A stretch of 64,000 nt of DNA from Ornithinibacillus contaminans (GCF_001038425.2 NZ_LDPV02000024.1:178304-242303); one strand, 5' to 3'. Positions 10,023 to 19,449 are shown, counted from the first letter of the stretch. Numbers and translations: made by a program. Notes: generated from the sequence alone by a model not told the origin.

Positions 10023-10301
10023 TTATAAAAGACGAGCAATCATATTAAACAAGACACCTAATCCTGTTCGAGCTAATTGCAGTACAAAGATGGCTACGAT
10101 AGGTGAGAAATCTATCATTCCAAGTGGTGGAATTATTTTTCGAAACGGCTCTAAATAAGGCTCATAAAGCTTAGTAAACACACTTCCAAACGATGATTCC
10201 CGTGCACCAGGAAACCATGACATAAAAATATAAACAATTAGCCCAATACTATAAACATATAATGCTAGCGAGAGAATATCATAAATTTGTTGTAACCACA
10301 T
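10023..10301 (-). CDS. ylmG: YggT-family membrane protein
   Basis: Small integral membrane protein (92 aa) of the YggT family, with hydrophobic helices near residues 5-28 and 65-90. Between them is the conserved stretch FTKLYEPYLEPFRKIIPPLGMIDFSPIVA. Its molecular role is unsettled; in bacteria and plastids the family is linked to division-site and osmotic functions. It lies between sepF and ylmH with short gaps, so it is co-transcribed with division genes. Confidence 0.9.
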   Translation of the reverse strand: MWLQQIYDILSLALYVYSIGLIVYIFMSWFPGARESSFGSVFTKLYEPYLEPFRKIIPPLGMIDFSPIVAIFVLQLARTGLGVLFNMIARLL

Positions 10302-10309
10302 AAATTAGA

Positions 10310-10732
10310 TTACCATCCTTTATCTAAATCTTCTTCTATCGTCTCTGAGATCGTTCCAGACACATCAATATTGTCAGGAGCACATAAAAACGTCTGTGAT
10401 CCTAGGCGTTGAATCTCACCATTAAGTGCATAAACCGTACCACTTAAAAAATCAACGATTCGTTTTGCCTGTGTATGATCAACCCGCTGTAAATTGATAA
10501 CAACGGCCCGCTTATTCACAATATTATCTGCAATCTGCTGTGCTTCTTCATAGGACCTTGGTTCACACAGTACGACCTTAGAGGAAGAGGTTTTAACACT
10601 TTTTAAATTGATAACATTATTCGAATTCGTTTGCTTTGTATTACTAGTACTCTCAACGGGTTCATTCACATATTCGTATTCATATTCATCATCCATCGTA
10701 AAGAACGTTTTTAGTTTATTCTTTATACTCAT
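10310..10732 (-). CDS. sepF: Cell division protein SepF
   Basis: Bundles FtsZ filaments and anchors them to the membrane alongside FtsA. The N-terminus MSIKNKLKTFF is a plausible membrane-binding amphipathic helix. A low-complexity Ser/Thr/Asn linker (residues about 25-45) leads to the globular SepF domain (VVLCEPRSYEEAQQIADNIVNKRAVVINLQ to C-terminus), which polymerises into rings in Bacillus. At 140 residues it is slightly shorter than the B. subtilis protein. Placed 8 bp before ylmG and 12 bp after ylmE. Confidence 0.95.
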   Translation of the reverse strand: MSIKNKLKTFFTMDDEYEYEYVNEPVESTSNTKQTNSNNVINLKSVKTSSSKVVLCEPRSYEEAQQIADNIVNKRAVVINLQRVDHTQAKRIVDFLSGTVYALNGEIQRLGSQTFLCAPDNIDVSGTISETIEEDLDKGW

Positions 10733-10744
10733 AATTGCACCTCA

Positions 10745-11419
10745 TTATTCTGTACCAACTAGTTTAGACCCGATTCGAATATGGGTTGCACCTTCCTCTA
10801 TCGCAATATGATAATCATTGCTCATACCCATTGATAAATACGGACAAGATGCATGTTGATACTGCTTATTTCGTACGGTTTCACGTAAGGCATTCAAATC
10901 GCGAAATACCTTGCGAATTACTGTTTCGTCATCTGTATGTGGAGCCATGGTCATCAACCCTACAACGTGAATATTGCTATATTCCGATATTTTTTCCAAA
11001 AAGGGAATAATCTCTTCAGGCGTCATACCATGCTTGGAAGCTTCACCACTTACATTCACCTGAACAAAACATTTAATTACGCTAGTAGCTCGATTATTAA
11101 TTTCCTTTGCTAATGACAGTCTGTCCAACGAGTGAATATAATCTACCTTATCAATAATATCTTTTACTTTTCTTGTTTGCAGGCTTCCAATAAAGTGCCA
11201 GGTTGCTTGCTTTTTAAAATGCTCATATTTATGTAGTAAGCCTTCTTGACGATTTTCGCCAAGATGTGTAATTCCAGCTTCAATTGCTTCTGCTGTTCTT
11301 TCTATTGTAACATATTTCGTGACACCTATGATGGTTATTTCATCAGGACTTCGATTGCTTTTGCTTGCTGCTGCTTGAATTGTTTTTTGAATCGTTGCTA
11401 AATTACTTGCTACATCCAT
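10745..11419 (-). CDS. ylmE: YggS-family pyridoxal-phosphate-binding protein
   Basis: PLP homeostasis protein (YggS/PROSC family), a fold III TIM barrel without a known catalytic reaction. The PLP lysine is the K in IIGVTKYVT near residue 35; HFIGSLQTRKV and LSMGMSNDYHIAIEEGATHIRIGS are conserved family blocks. The 224 residues are normal. The gene is co-transcribed with ylmD upstream and sepF downstream, the usual Firmicutes context. Confidence 0.95.
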   Translation of the reverse strand: MDVASNLATIQKTIQAAASKSNRSPDEITIIGVTKYVTIERTAEAIEAGITHLGENRQEGLLHKYEHFKKQATWHFIGSLQTRKVKDIIDKVDYIHSLDRLSLAKEINNRATSVIKCFVQVNVSGEASKHGMTPEEIIPFLEKISEYSNIHVVGLMTMAPHTDDETVIRKVFRDLNALRETVRNKQYQHASCPYLSMGMSNDYHIAIEEGATHIRIGSKLVGTE

Positions 11420-11437
11420 TTCTGCTAATTCTCCTCC

Positions 11438-12256
11438 CTACAACGAACGACTATACCCAATATATCCTAACATACGACCAGTTTTCCCATGATCACGTCG
11501 ATGTGAAAAAAACAACTGTTCATCTCGATAGGTGCAATAATTTGTCATAGCAATATTACTACGAAATACGCCAGATTGTACAAGGATTTCAGCATTTAGC
11601 TGTTTTAAATTTAATAAATAATGCTGATTCTGTAAAGGGGTTAATACCGTATTATGGTATTCATTTGGAATACGTTCTTTAACATAATCATCTATTTCAT
11701 AAAATTCCGTTGAAATACATGGTCCAATTGTAACCAGCAAATCACCTAAATTAACACCGAGCTCCGTTAATTTCGTGGTCATTTCAGTTGCGATTTTTCC
11801 CACTGTCCCCTTCCACCCAGCATGTGCTATACCGATATAGCCAGTTACTGGGTCAAAAAAGAATAATGGGACACAATCAGCAAAAAATGCCGTGCAAAGT
11901 AGACCACGTTCTTTCGTGATGAGCCCATCAATTCCTTTTAACGAGGATTCTATTGACGTAGCCCCTCTACCAGCATCGTCTAAAGTGATGACACGAACAT
12001 TAGTCTGATGAACCTGTTCCCCTGAAACCCAATTTTCTAGGGATATGTTAAGTGTCTTTGCTAAGCCCATCCTGTTGGCCATTACATCTTCATACTGATC
12101 AGATACATGTAGACCGAAGTTATTAGTTTGGAATTCTCCTTTACTGATGCCTCCGTTTCTAGAAGTAAATCCGACCTGTAAAGTGGGATCTATTGCTTGC
12201 CATTTTGCTAGGTGTAGTAATGATTGGTCATCGTATTGAAAAATCTCTTGCAACAT
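11438..12256 (-). CDS. pgeF: Peptidoglycan-editing factor / purine nucleoside phosphorylase-like YlmD (PgeF)
   Basis: Multicopper-oxidase-fold-named but zinc-binding family (formerly DUF152/laccase domain) with purine nucleoside phosphorylase-type activity reported in homologues; in E. coli PgeF affects muropeptide fidelity. The metal ligands are visible in the sequence: HQTNVRV, TAFFADCVPLFFF and IGIAHAGWKGTVGKIA. The 272 residues are normal length. It is placed first after ylmC in the ylm operon. Confidence 0.92.
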   Translation of the reverse strand: MLQEIFQYDDQSLLHLAKWQAIDPTLQVGFTSRNGGISKGEFQTNNFGLHVSDQYEDVMANRMGLAKTLNISLENWVSGEQVHQTNVRVITLDDAGRGATSIESSLKGIDGLITKERGLLCTAFFADCVPLFFFDPVTGYIGIAHAGWKGTVGKIATEMTTKLTELGVNLGDLLVTIGPCISTEFYEIDDYVKERIPNEYHNTVLTPLQNQHYLLNLKQLNAEILVQSGVFRSNIAMTNYCTYRDEQLFFSHRRDHGKTGRMLGYIGYSRSL

Positions 12257-12289
12257 AAAATCCCCCTACTATAAAAAAGTTATAATTTG

Positions 12290-12556
12290 TCATTCAATAT
12301 ATAGTCTCGGTCCATTGACATCTTTTACAAGTATAACATCCGAACCAATTGTGACGATTTGCTCCCAATATATCATTAATTCCTCTGGTTTACCAAAGAA
12401 ACCTCCCTTTTTCTCTCGCAAATAGATGACTAACGCAAGTATTTTTCCTCGATCCGGATCAATCTCCAAATCAGAAATATGGCCAAGCTTCCTTCCATCA
12501 TTTACGATTATAACTTCTTTCACCTGTAGCTCGGATAATTTAATCATCCCTATCAC
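12290..12556 (-). CDS. ylmC: YlmC/YmxH family sporulation protein (PRC-barrel)
   Basis: Small PRC-barrel protein (88 aa) of the YlmC/YmxH family found in endospore formers. The visible pattern is MIKLSELQVKEVIIVNDGRKLGHISDLEIDPDRGKI, typical of PRC barrels. The exact role is unknown. The annotated frame starts at 12556; the family alignment may favour the internal Met at residue 4 (MIKLSEL). It is the likely first gene of the ylm operon, downstream of sigG. Confidence 0.88.
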   Translation of the reverse strand: MIGMIKLSELQVKEVIIVNDGRKLGHISDLEIDPDRGKILALVIYLREKKGGFFGKPEELMIYWEQIVTIGSDVILVKDVNGPRLYIE

Positions 12557-12725
12557 CTACCTTATAGTGATATATATGCAGGTAGAACAAACTTCATTCA
12601 GTGAAAGAAGTTATAAGAATTCTATATGAATTGGAACGAGATTAGGCGTCCTTGTATCACGTAGCATATGAACAATTTCATCGTAAAGTTGACAGTTGAC
12701 CAAGTATAAATAGGTAACCATACAA

Positions 12726-12855
12726 AAGGGCTGGGACAAAAGTGTTAATGGTTAGATAAAATCCGAACGTTGGTGCACGATACCCGCTCCGGGAATATAC
12801 TTCGTGCATTGTTCGTCCTTTTATCTTCTCATTTTACTTATGTCCCAGCCTCTTT
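12726..12855. repeat. Intergenic hairpin repeat, copy 2 (ylmC-sigG)
   Basis: The clearest copy of the family. Ends GGCTGGGACAAAAGT (from 12729) and ACTTATGTCCCAGCC (to 12850) are complementary. The core carries ATCCGAACGTTGGTGCACGA, CCCGCTCCGGGAATAT and TTCGTGCA, which form inner stems. It occupies nearly the whole ylmC-sigG gap and could terminate sigG transcription. Confidence 0.8.
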
Positions 12856-12863
12856 AACTCAAC

Positions 12864-13643
12864 TTATTCAAACATCTGTTTATTCATCTGACTTATAGCA
12901 GCCTTTTCTAATCGGGAAACTTGTGCCTGTGAGATGCCAATTTCATCGGCGACCTCCATTTGGGTTTTCCCTTGGAAAAAGCGTTTATTTAATATCATTT
13001 TTTCACGGTCATTTAATTGGTACATACCTTCCTTTAAGGAAAGCTTGTCTACCCATGTATCATCCTTATCTTTATCGTCACTTATTTGATCAACGACATA
13101 GATTGGATCTCCCCCATCATTGTAAATAGGTTCGAATAGTGACACTGGATCTTGAATCGCATCCATTGCAAAAACGACATCGGAATGCGGAACGCCCATC
13201 TCCTCAGCAATTTCTGCTGGTGTTGGCTCTTTAGAAGATTTATTTATAAGTTTTTCCCGAACCTGCAGAGCTTTATAAGCAATATCCCGTAATGATCTAG
13301 AAACACGGATAGGATTATTATCACGTAAATAGCGCCTTATTTCACCGATGATCATAGGTACCGCATAGGTCGAGAATCTAACATTATGACTTAAATCGAA
13401 ATTATCTATGGATTTCATTAGTCCGATACAACCTACTTGAAACAAATCATCCACATATTCGCCACGATTATTGAAGCGCTGTATGACACTCAATACAAGC
13501 CGCAAATTTCCGTTAACTAATTCTTCTCTAGCAGATAAGTCCCCCTCTTGCATTTTTATGAATAGTTTCCGCATTTCTTCATTGGTCAACACTGGTAATT
13601 TAGATGTATCGACACCACATATCACTACTTTATGTCTAGTCAT
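12864..13643 (-). CDS. sigG: RNA polymerase sporulation sigma factor sigma-G
   Basis: Late forespore sigma factor. It has 259 residues, with region 2 (LVNGNLRLVLSVIQRFNNRGEYVDDLFQVGCIGLMKSIDNFD), region 3 and region 4 (EVADEIGISQAQVSRLEKAAISQM) all intact. The N-terminus MTRHKVVICGVDTSKLPVLTNEEMR is characteristic of sigma-G. The start has a GGGAGGG site at 13650-13656. It lies 120 bp downstream of sigE with no terminator between them, so spoIIG read-through is possible; the gap holds a sigma-F/G-type promoter and a hairpin that overlap each other. Confidence 0.97.
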   Translation of the reverse strand: MTRHKVVICGVDTSKLPVLTNEEMRKLFIKMQEGDLSAREELVNGNLRLVLSVIQRFNNRGEYVDDLFQVGCIGLMKSIDNFDLSHNVRFSTYAVPMIIGEIRRYLRDNNPIRVSRSLRDIAYKALQVREKLINKSSKEPTPAEIAEEMGVPHSDVVFAMDAIQDPVSLFEPIYNDGGDPIYVVDQISDDKDKDDTWVDKLSLKEGMYQLNDREKMILNKRFFQGKTQMEVADEIGISQAQVSRLEKAAISQMNKQMFE

Positions 13644-13660
13644 TCTGTACCCTCCCAGTT

Positions 13661-13688
13661 GGAGATGCTGTTCATGGACAGTATCTCC
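13661..13688 (-). promoter_or_regulatory. Hairpin in the sigG leader
   Basis: The minus strand carries GGAGATACTGT (13678-13688) and ACAGCATCTCC (13661-13671), an 11-bp stem with one mismatch and a 6-nt loop, just upstream of the sigG ribosome-binding site. No T-run follows, so it is not an ordinary terminator. Its 5' arm coincides with the predicted -10 of the sigG promoter. Confidence 0.7.
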
Positions 13689-13708
13689 TCAAGAGGGAAA
13701 ATTTATGC
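13680..13708 (-). promoter_or_regulatory. Putative sigma-F/sigma-G promoter of sigG
   Basis: GCATA (13704-13708) and GGAGATACT (13680-13688) on the minus strand, spaced by 15 bp, match the forespore consensus (GYATA, then GGNNANNNT). A start near 13673 would leave a leader of about 30 nt lacking the 5' arm of the hairpin. Confidence 0.65.
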
Positions 13709-13763
13709 AATGCAAATGATGTGTTATTACCTCAAAAGCTAGCTCATTATTGTTGAATCAAGG

Positions 13764-14483
13764 CTACACCATTTTATTAAATTCTTTTTTCAAGCGACGA
13801 ATTATCTTCTTCTCTAATCGTGAAATATAGGATTGCGAAATCCCTAACATGTCGGCAACATCCTTTTGTGTTTTTTCTTCCTCTCCAACTAAACCAAAAC
13901 GCAACTCCATGATTTGCTTCTCTCTAGCATTTAGCTGTCCCAATGCATTTTGAAGCAAATGCTTATCAACTTTTGTTTCTAGATTTTTCGTAATCACATC
14001 GTCATCTGTACCTAGAACATCTGATAACAGTAATTCATTACCATCCCAGTCGATATTTAATGGTTCATCAAACGAAATCTCGGACTTTAATTTATTGTTT
14101 CTTCGCAAATACATAAGAATTTCGTTTTCAATACAACGTGAGGCATATGTAGCAAGTTTAATCTTCTTTTCTGGATTAAACGTATTTACGGCCTTAATAA
14201 GCCCAATAGTCCCGATGCTGATTAAATCTTCAATGTTGATACCTGTATTTTCAAATTTACGTGCAATATAAACAACAAGCCTAAGGTTGCGCTCAATTAA
14301 GACCGATCTTGCAGAAGAATCTCCTTTTGTTAGCAAAACAAGTAGTTCGCTTTCTTCTTCTTTTGATAAAGGTGGTGGTAATGCTTCACTACCACCTATA
14401 TAATAAATTTCCTCCGATTTCACACCAAGCTTTATTAATAACTTATACCACCATATACGCATTCTTAATTTTAGTTTATTCAT
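13764..14483 (-). CDS. sigE: RNA polymerase sporulation sigma factor sigma-E (pro-protein)
   Basis: Early mother-cell sigma factor made as an inactive precursor. The 239 residues begin with the pro-sequence [31 protein letters not shown], an amphipathic membrane-binding segment removed by SpoIIGA near the EEIYYIGG stretch. Regions 2 and 4 follow ([56 protein letters not shown]). It is the second gene of the spoIIG operon, 19 bp after spoIIGA. Confidence 0.97.
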   Translation of the reverse strand: MNKLKLRMRIWWYKLLIKLGVKSEEIYYIGGSEALPPPLSKEEESELLVLLTKGDSSARSVLIERNLRLVVYIARKFENTGINIEDLISIGTIGLIKAVNTFNPEKKIKLATYASRCIENEILMYLRRNNKLKSEISFDEPLNIDWDGNELLLSDVLGTDDDVITKNLETKVDKHLLQNALGQLNAREKQIMELRFGLVGEEEKTQKDVADMLGISQSYISRLEKKIIRRLKKEFNKMV

Positions 14484-14502
14484 CTGTTTCGCTCCTTTTT
14501 CA

Positions 14503-15423
14503 TCATGCTGAGTGTACAGCAGCTAATTTGATTATTTGTGGATTAAGCAAGCAATGATACCGTTTGTCTTTTGTTAAACTAGCAAATTGTATACCGATTA
14601 ATAATTTCGTTGCAACAATGTTTTGCTGCTCATACAATACGCTTAGCTGTTCGGGTTTTATTGCAAACAAAAATCTACTTTTTCCTTCTACCCCATGAAA
14701 TGGGACTACTTGAATATTTTCTTGCCAGTTTACAGGAATCTTTGCTACATCAAATTCTTCATACGCCTGTTTGAGTTGCGCCCATTCGTTCTCATTGAAC
14801 CACTGCTGTAAAAATGCCTCATCACAAATGACAACAGGTCTTTTTGTTAAAGGATCCACCAATTGATTTCCACTATCTATATAGCCAGTAGTTACGAATG
14901 TTTGCTTTTTGATCCTAATGGACACTTCATATAATTGGTCATACCGAATCTTCTCCATTACATGCTCGTCCATCCGTCTCTTAGTAAACCAATAAGCTAT
15001 CGGGAATCCAAGAACAACAAATAACCAGCTAATCGGATCACCATATCCGCTACTAAATGACAAAAATCCAGTTGAGGATAATGCTATCGGTCTTTGTAAC
15101 ATATAGTGAGCTGCGAATAAGCCACCTCCGATAGAAAAGGATACAAAATAAAACAGTAAAAGTTGCCTTATCATTCTTTTGACTGTTACAAAGCGGAATG
15201 TAGCCAAGATAATTAGAATAGAATAGAGTAACTTTCCAATTACCGTCGTCATATAAGACTGTGGAAAATAAAGCGTAATTGGAACGATTAGTGACGCAAT
15301 AAATCCTCCAATTACGATTCTCATTCTTGGGGTATAATCCCGACAAAGGGCTTGTGTCAGTAATAACAGCATCATATCCAACAGAAAATTTAATGCCCAT
15401 ACCGCATCAAGGTAAACAGTCAT
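14503..15423 (-). CDS. spoIIGA: Sporulation sigma-E factor processing peptidase SpoIIGA
   Basis: Membrane aspartyl protease that activates pro-sigma-E after a signal from the forespore. Residues about 1-150 contain five hydrophobic segments; the C-terminal half is the retroviral-type protease domain, with the catalytic DSG motif in [19 protein letters not shown]. The 306 residues are normal. The ATG at 15423 has GAAAGGA upstream. It is the first gene of the spoIIG operon; I could not find a clear Spo0A box upstream. Confidence 0.96.
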   Translation of the reverse strand: MTVYLDAVWALNFLLDMMLLLLTQALCRDYTPRMRIVIGGFIASLIVPITLYFPQSYMTTVIGKLLYSILIILATFRFVTVKRMIRQLLLFYFVSFSIGGGLFAAHYMLQRPIALSSTGFLSFSSGYGDPISWLFVVLGFPIAYWFTKRRMDEHVMEKIRYDQLYEVSIRIKKQTFVTTGYIDSGNQLVDPLTKRPVVICDEAFLQQWFNENEWAQLKQAYEEFDVAKIPVNWQENIQVVPFHGVEGKSRFLFAIKPEQLSVLYEQQNIVATKLLIGIQFASLTKDKRYHCLLNPQIIKLAAVHSA

Positions 15424-15722
15424 GTTACGCTTCCTTTCTCTACAAATAAAAAAGTAAACCTCTGCATATTACCTGTTGTGAAGTTCTCGATATTCCCTCC
15501 AGTAAATCGCAGCGAATCGATGTTGCACACGTAATTCCCACCTAGTTTTTTCTAGTAATCTAAAATTGCCTATGAGCCTGTGTAAAAGAGTGAGTATAAA
15601 TTGAAGTATAGCCTAGTGAAAAAGCGAAGTCTGTCACTTCTTGTATGCAAATTAATGCTAATTTCAACTAGTTATGTCGGAGAGTAGCCAAAATTTTGGA
15701 CTACCTAATTTAGAGGAAAACA
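15424..15722. other. Intergenic region between ftsZ and spoIIGA
   Basis: About 300 bp without a supportable gene. It must hold the spoIIG promoter, but no clear TTGACA or Spo0A box (TTCGACA) was found by eye. A small minus-strand hairpin GAAGT-GACAG-ACTTC with a following T-rich run lies at about 15617-15643. Confidence 0.5.
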
Positions 15723-15758
15723 CAAAAAAACGTACAGTCAGATGACTATACGTTTTAA
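15723..15758 (-). terminator. ftsZ terminator
   Basis: The minus strand has AAAACGTATAGTCATC and GACTGTACGTTTTTTT, a stem-loop with a T-run 15 bp after the ftsZ stop. It ends the division cluster transcript before the spoIIG operon. Confidence 0.85.
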
Positions 15759-15772
15759 GTGTTTACTTAACC

Positions 15773-16900
15773 TTAACGATCGCGATTTCGATTGCGCAAG
15801 AACGTAGGAATATCTAATATATCTTCCTCTTGTCTTTGTCTAGATTGATTAGTAGTATCTTTTGCGAAATCGTCATTTACTCTTGAAGTAGTCGCTTGAT
15901 TATGGCCAACCGTTGGACGTTGGCGCATTGGTTGCTCTACTTTTTTGGATTCATTAAAGCCAGTTGCAATAACGGTTACGATAATCTCGTCTTTTAAATC
16001 CTCATTTATAACGGAACCAAAGATAACGTTCACTTCTTCATCCGCAGCATTGGTAACAAGATCAGCAGCTTCCTGAACTTCATATAGGCTTAAGTTCGTT
16101 CCACCAGTAATATTCATTAAAATACCATGTGCACCATCAACCGATGTTTCTAGTAATGGTGATGAAATTGCTTTTTTCGCCGCTTCGGTTGCACGGTTTT
16201 CGCCAGTTGCTACACCAATCCCCATTAATGCAGACCCTTTATTAAACATAATTGTTTTTACATCGGCAAAGTCAACATTAATCAATCCTGGTTTAGCAAT
16301 TAAGTCCGAAATACCTTGAACACCCTGACGTAACACATTATCTGCTTCTCTAAATGCCTCCAGCATAGGTGTGTTTTTATCAACAATCTCAAGTAAACGA
16401 TCATTCGGAATAACAATTAGTGTATCAACATTACTCTTAAATGATTCGATACCAGACAATGCTTGGTTTGATCTTCTTCTACCTTCAAATGAAAACGGAC
16501 GTGTTACAACTCCGACAGTTAATGCACCTAAATCTTTTGAGATTTGTGCGATAACAGGGGCAGCACCTGTACCAGTTCCTCCGCCCATACCAGCAGTAAC
16601 GAAGATCATATCAGCACCTTGTAATACTTCTTCTAATTGCTCTCTGCTTTCCTCTGCAGCTTTTTTACCCACTTCAGGATTGGCACCAGCGCCAAGTCCT
16701 CTCGTTAATTTGCCACCGATTTGTAGCTTTGTTTCAGCTTTTGATAAATTTAGTGCCTGTGCATCCGTGTTAACGGCAATGAATTCTACTCCTTCGACAC
16801 CATGGTCAATCATGCGGTTAACAGCGTTATTACCGCCACCACCGACACCAATAACCTTTATTGTAGCTAATTGGTCAATACTTGTATCAAACTCTAACAT
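15773..16900 (-). CDS. ftsZ: Cell division protein FtsZ
   Basis: Tubulin-like GTPase that forms the Z-ring. The tubulin signature [10 protein letters not shown] is at residues about 107-115, preceded by [17 protein letters not shown]. The globular domain ends near 315, followed by a Gln/Arg-rich linker and the conserved C-terminal peptide [16 protein letters not shown], which binds FtsA, SepF and other partners. At 375 residues it is typical for Bacillaceae. Last gene of the dcw cluster, 66 bp after ftsA, with an efficient terminator behind it. Confidence 0.98.
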   Translation of the reverse strand: MLEFDTSIDQLATIKVIGVGGGGNNAVNRMIDHGVEGVEFIAVNTDAQALNLSKAETKLQIGGKLTRGLGAGANPEVGKKAAEESREQLEEVLQGADMIFVTAGMGGGTGTGAAPVIAQISKDLGALTVGVVTRPFSFEGRRRSNQALSGIESFKSNVDTLIVIPNDRLLEIVDKNTPMLEAFREADNVLRQGVQGISDLIAKPGLINVDFADVKTIMFNKGSALMGIGVATGENRATEAAKKAISSPLLETSVDGAHGILMNITGGTNLSLYEVQEAADLVTNAADEEVNVIFGSVINEDLKDEIIVTVIATGFNESKKVEQPMRQRPTVGHNQATTSRVNDDFAKDTTNQSRQRQEEDILDIPTFLRNRNRDR

Positions 16901-16966
16901 TTTTCGTTCCTCCTAATGTGCCAATTTCAAGATTTCTAGAAGCTAATTTTAGCTTGGGAACGCTGA

Positions 16967-18262
16967 TTAATCGAAGAAATACTTAAATAAATTAGCAATT
17001 CCAGACTCTTTTTTATCATTTTCATTCGTATTAGTAGTCGCTTTTGTCGGCTGTTTTTTAGCTCGTTTTACTTTTGGTTCCTCCAATGATGCCGTAATTG
17101 CTGGGAATAGATTCTTCCCTTGAATCTTCGCATTATGGTAAGCAAATTGTAGGATACCTACACCAGCTGTAAATTGTGCTTCCCGGACACCGATATAATC
17201 CGGAATTGCAATTCGAACATTCGCCTGGAATAAATCTCCAGCAAGTTCAAGTGCACCTGGCATTTTCATCGTGCCACCAGTTAAAACATATCCACCAGGT
17301 AATTCTTGGTAGCCCATTCTACGTATTTCTCTTTCTGCAAAAGCATAAATTTCTTCCAGTCTTGCTTCAATCATGTCAGCTATTTGCAGCTGGTTAAAGG
17401 TTTGCTTCGCATTACTGCCAATAATGGTAGCCTCAAACACTTCATCTTCACGGGCATCATTATAAAATGCATGACCATAATTTTTTTTAATATCCTCGGC
17501 TTCCTCAGTCGTCGTTCTTAGCCCGATTGATAAATCCTTTGTGATATTATCTCCACCAAGTGCAACGACACTAGTTGAAACAATATGGTCATTTTCAAAA
17601 ATCGAGACAGTAGAGCAACCTCCACCTACATCAATTAATGCTACTCCAAGATTTCGTTCATCCTTTGATAGTGCAACCGTTCCAGCCGCTAGAGGCTGAA
17701 GGACAATATCGGAAACTTTCAAATTTGCTCGTTCCACACATTTTAGAATATTATGTAAGACCGTTTTTGAGCAAGTAATAATCGTTCCTTCCATTTCTAA
17801 ACGGACACCAATCATTCCTCTTGGATCAGTTATCTCATCAAGTCCATCCACAATAAATTGTTTTGGAATAACATCAATGATTTCTCTTTCTGGTGGAATG
17901 GAAATGACTTGAGCTCCATCAATTACACGTTTTACATCTTCATTAGTGATTTCACGGTTTTCGCTCTGAACAGCAACCACACCATGACACGGCTGTAATT
18001 GCACGTGATTTCCACTAATTCCAACAACTACACTATCAATTTGCATGCCTACCATACGTTCAGCTTGTTCCACTGCACTCCGAATTGAATGAACGGTCTG
18101 ATCAATATCGACTATAGCACCTTTTTTCATTCCATTTGATTTCGCAGTTCCAACACCGATAATGTTTAGCGAGTCATTTAATACTTCTCCAATAATTACT
18201 TTAATTTTTGCTGTACCTATATCAAGACTGACTAATATGTCATTGTTGTTCAACAAAGGCAC
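16967..18262 (-). CDS. ftsA: Cell division protein FtsA
   Basis: Actin-like ATPase that tethers FtsZ to the membrane. Visible actin-fold blocks are LVSLDIGTAKIKVIIGE (phosphate 1), LGVALIDVGGGCSTVSIF (phosphate 2) and LPGGYVLTGGTMKMPGALELA (adenosine). The C-terminus SGIANLFKYFFD is the amphipathic membrane-targeting helix. The 431 residues are normal. In this genome ftsA directly follows divIB with a 200-bp gap that has no gene, where B. subtilis carries ylxW, ylxX and sbp. Confidence 0.97.
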   Translation of the reverse strand: MPLLNNNDILVSLDIGTAKIKVIIGEVLNDSLNIIGVGTAKSNGMKKGAIVDIDQTVHSIRSAVEQAERMVGMQIDSVVVGISGNHVQLQPCHGVVAVQSENREITNEDVKRVIDGAQVISIPPEREIIDVIPKQFIVDGLDEITDPRGMIGVRLEMEGTIITCSKTVLHNILKCVERANLKVSDIVLQPLAAGTVALSKDERNLGVALIDVGGGCSTVSIFENDHIVSTSVVALGGDNITKDLSIGLRTTTEEAEDIKKNYGHAFYNDAREDEVFEATIIGSNAKQTFNQLQIADMIEARLEEIYAFAEREIRRMGYQELPGGYVLTGGTMKMPGALELAGDLFQANVRIAIPDYIGVREAQFTAGVGILQFAYHNAKIQGKNLFPAITASLEEPKVKRAKKQPTKATTNTNENDKKESGIANLFKYFFD

Positions 18263-18462
18263 CTCCTAATTCAGAACCATCAAAAAAACACTATTTATTG
18301 TCTCATACGATGATTACCTATTTATCTACTAAAACTATACTATAATCTATTATTTTAAAGGATTTTCTCCAAAAAAGAAATATATAATAGACATTTCCCT
18401 TTAAAACTAGTAAATATTATTCAAATCCATTTATAATATTACAGTACTTCTGTTAAAAACTG

Positions 18463-19302
18463 CTAATTTTGTCCGTCGTTTTCAACTTCATCTTGTTCCA
18501 CTTCTACTTCTTCTGAATCGGTCGCTTCAGCTTCTACCTCATCTTCTGTTGCTTTTTGCTCAAAAGATTCAAAGTATGCTCCTACCCCAATATGAATAAT
18601 ACCTTGACTTCCAGGCTCTAACTGTGCAGCTATGGAAGGATACACCGTCATCTTTTCAGAGAAATCACGAATAGATGATTCAACTGTAAAGCCATCACTC
18701 ATATACAAGGTTATTTCATTTTTATTTGCATCAGTAGGCGCCCAATGAACTTCCGAAATAATATTTAAAATATTAGTTGGAAGCTTACTTAATTCCATAG
18801 ACATATCCTTTAGAACTGCTTCATCTGTAAAATTAGCTAGTAAAGGTGCATCACCAAAAACATCTGTTTGTTTACTTTGTGTAAGCACTGTACCATTTCC
18901 CAATATTGGATAATAAGCATCGTCTTGTTTTATGTACCCAATTCGTTTATGCTCTTTTAATTCAATTGTTACCGTCCATGGGAGCTGTGTTTTTACAGTT
19001 ACCGTATCTACTAAAGGGTTTTCCTCTAATGTTTTAGTTATTTCCTCTTTATTGATTGTCCAAATGTTAGTTTTGCTAGATAGCCCACTTCGTTCAATTA
19101 CCTCTTCTTCTGGGAATAGAGAATTACCAGTAACATGAATTGTTTTGACATGACTTAGTGGTGATTGAAGATAGACAATGATAGCGATTAAGAAGAAAAA
19201 AATAGATAAGTAAAACACAAGGCGTCGATTCGCCTTCTTTTTACGGGCTTGTTTCAATTTCGGAATCCGATCCTCTATTGAAACAATTTTTTCTTTGCTC
19301 AT
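18463..19302 (-). CDS. divIB: Cell division protein DivIB/FtsQ
   Basis: Bitopic division protein that works with FtsL and DivIC in the septal complex. The start is set at 19302 (MSKEKIVSIEDRIPKLKQARKKKAN), with AAGGAAAG upstream; the ATG at 19335 lies in a hairpin tail and lacks a site. A basic cytosolic N-terminus is followed by one membrane helix (LVFYLSIFFFLIAIIVYL), then a POTRA domain (HVKTIHVTGNSLFPEEEVIERSGL), the beta domain and a highly acidic tail (EVEAEATDSEEVEVEQDEVENDGQN). 279 residues. Confidence 0.93.
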   Translation of the reverse strand: MSKEKIVSIEDRIPKLKQARKKKANRRLVFYLSIFFFLIAIIVYLQSPLSHVKTIHVTGNSLFPEEEVIERSGLSSKTNIWTINKEEITKTLEENPLVDTVTVKTQLPWTVTIELKEHKRIGYIKQDDAYYPILGNGTVLTQSKQTDVFGDAPLLANFTDEAVLKDMSMELSKLPTNILNIISEVHWAPTDANKNEITLYMSDGFTVESSIRDFSEKMTVYPSIAAQLEPGSQGIIHIGVGAYFESFEQKATEDEVEAEATDSEEVEVEQDEVENDGQN

Positions 19303-19335
19303 TCCTATTCTTTCCTTTTTGAAAAAATTACACAT

Positions 19336-19362
19336 TAAAACGGCATGTCTGATGCCGTTCTA
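19336..19362 (-). terminator. Hairpin between spoVE and divIB
   Basis: Minus-strand stem AACGGCAT/ATGCCGTT with a 5-nt loop is followed by TTAATGTGTAATTTTTT. It could terminate or process the transcript partially between spoVE and divIB, separating mur/spoVE from divIB-ftsA-ftsZ. Confidence 0.55.
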
Positions 19363-19449
19363 CTGAGTTATTCTGATTATAACATACTATTGAAAAAAAC
19401 ATATAGTACACAGTAATTAGTTTATTTAAGAAATTTTACCAAAAAATCA

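Noticed and set aside
15424..15722. Possible Spo0A boxes upstream of spoIIGA
   Set aside because: No TTCGACA-like match was found by eye on either strand, although a Spo0A-controlled promoter is expected.
16371..16916. Plus-strand open frame of 181 codons opposite ftsZ
   Set aside because: It lies fully antisense to ftsZ and is Pro/Ala/Ser-rich as expected for a shadow of a conserved gene; no ribosome-binding site.
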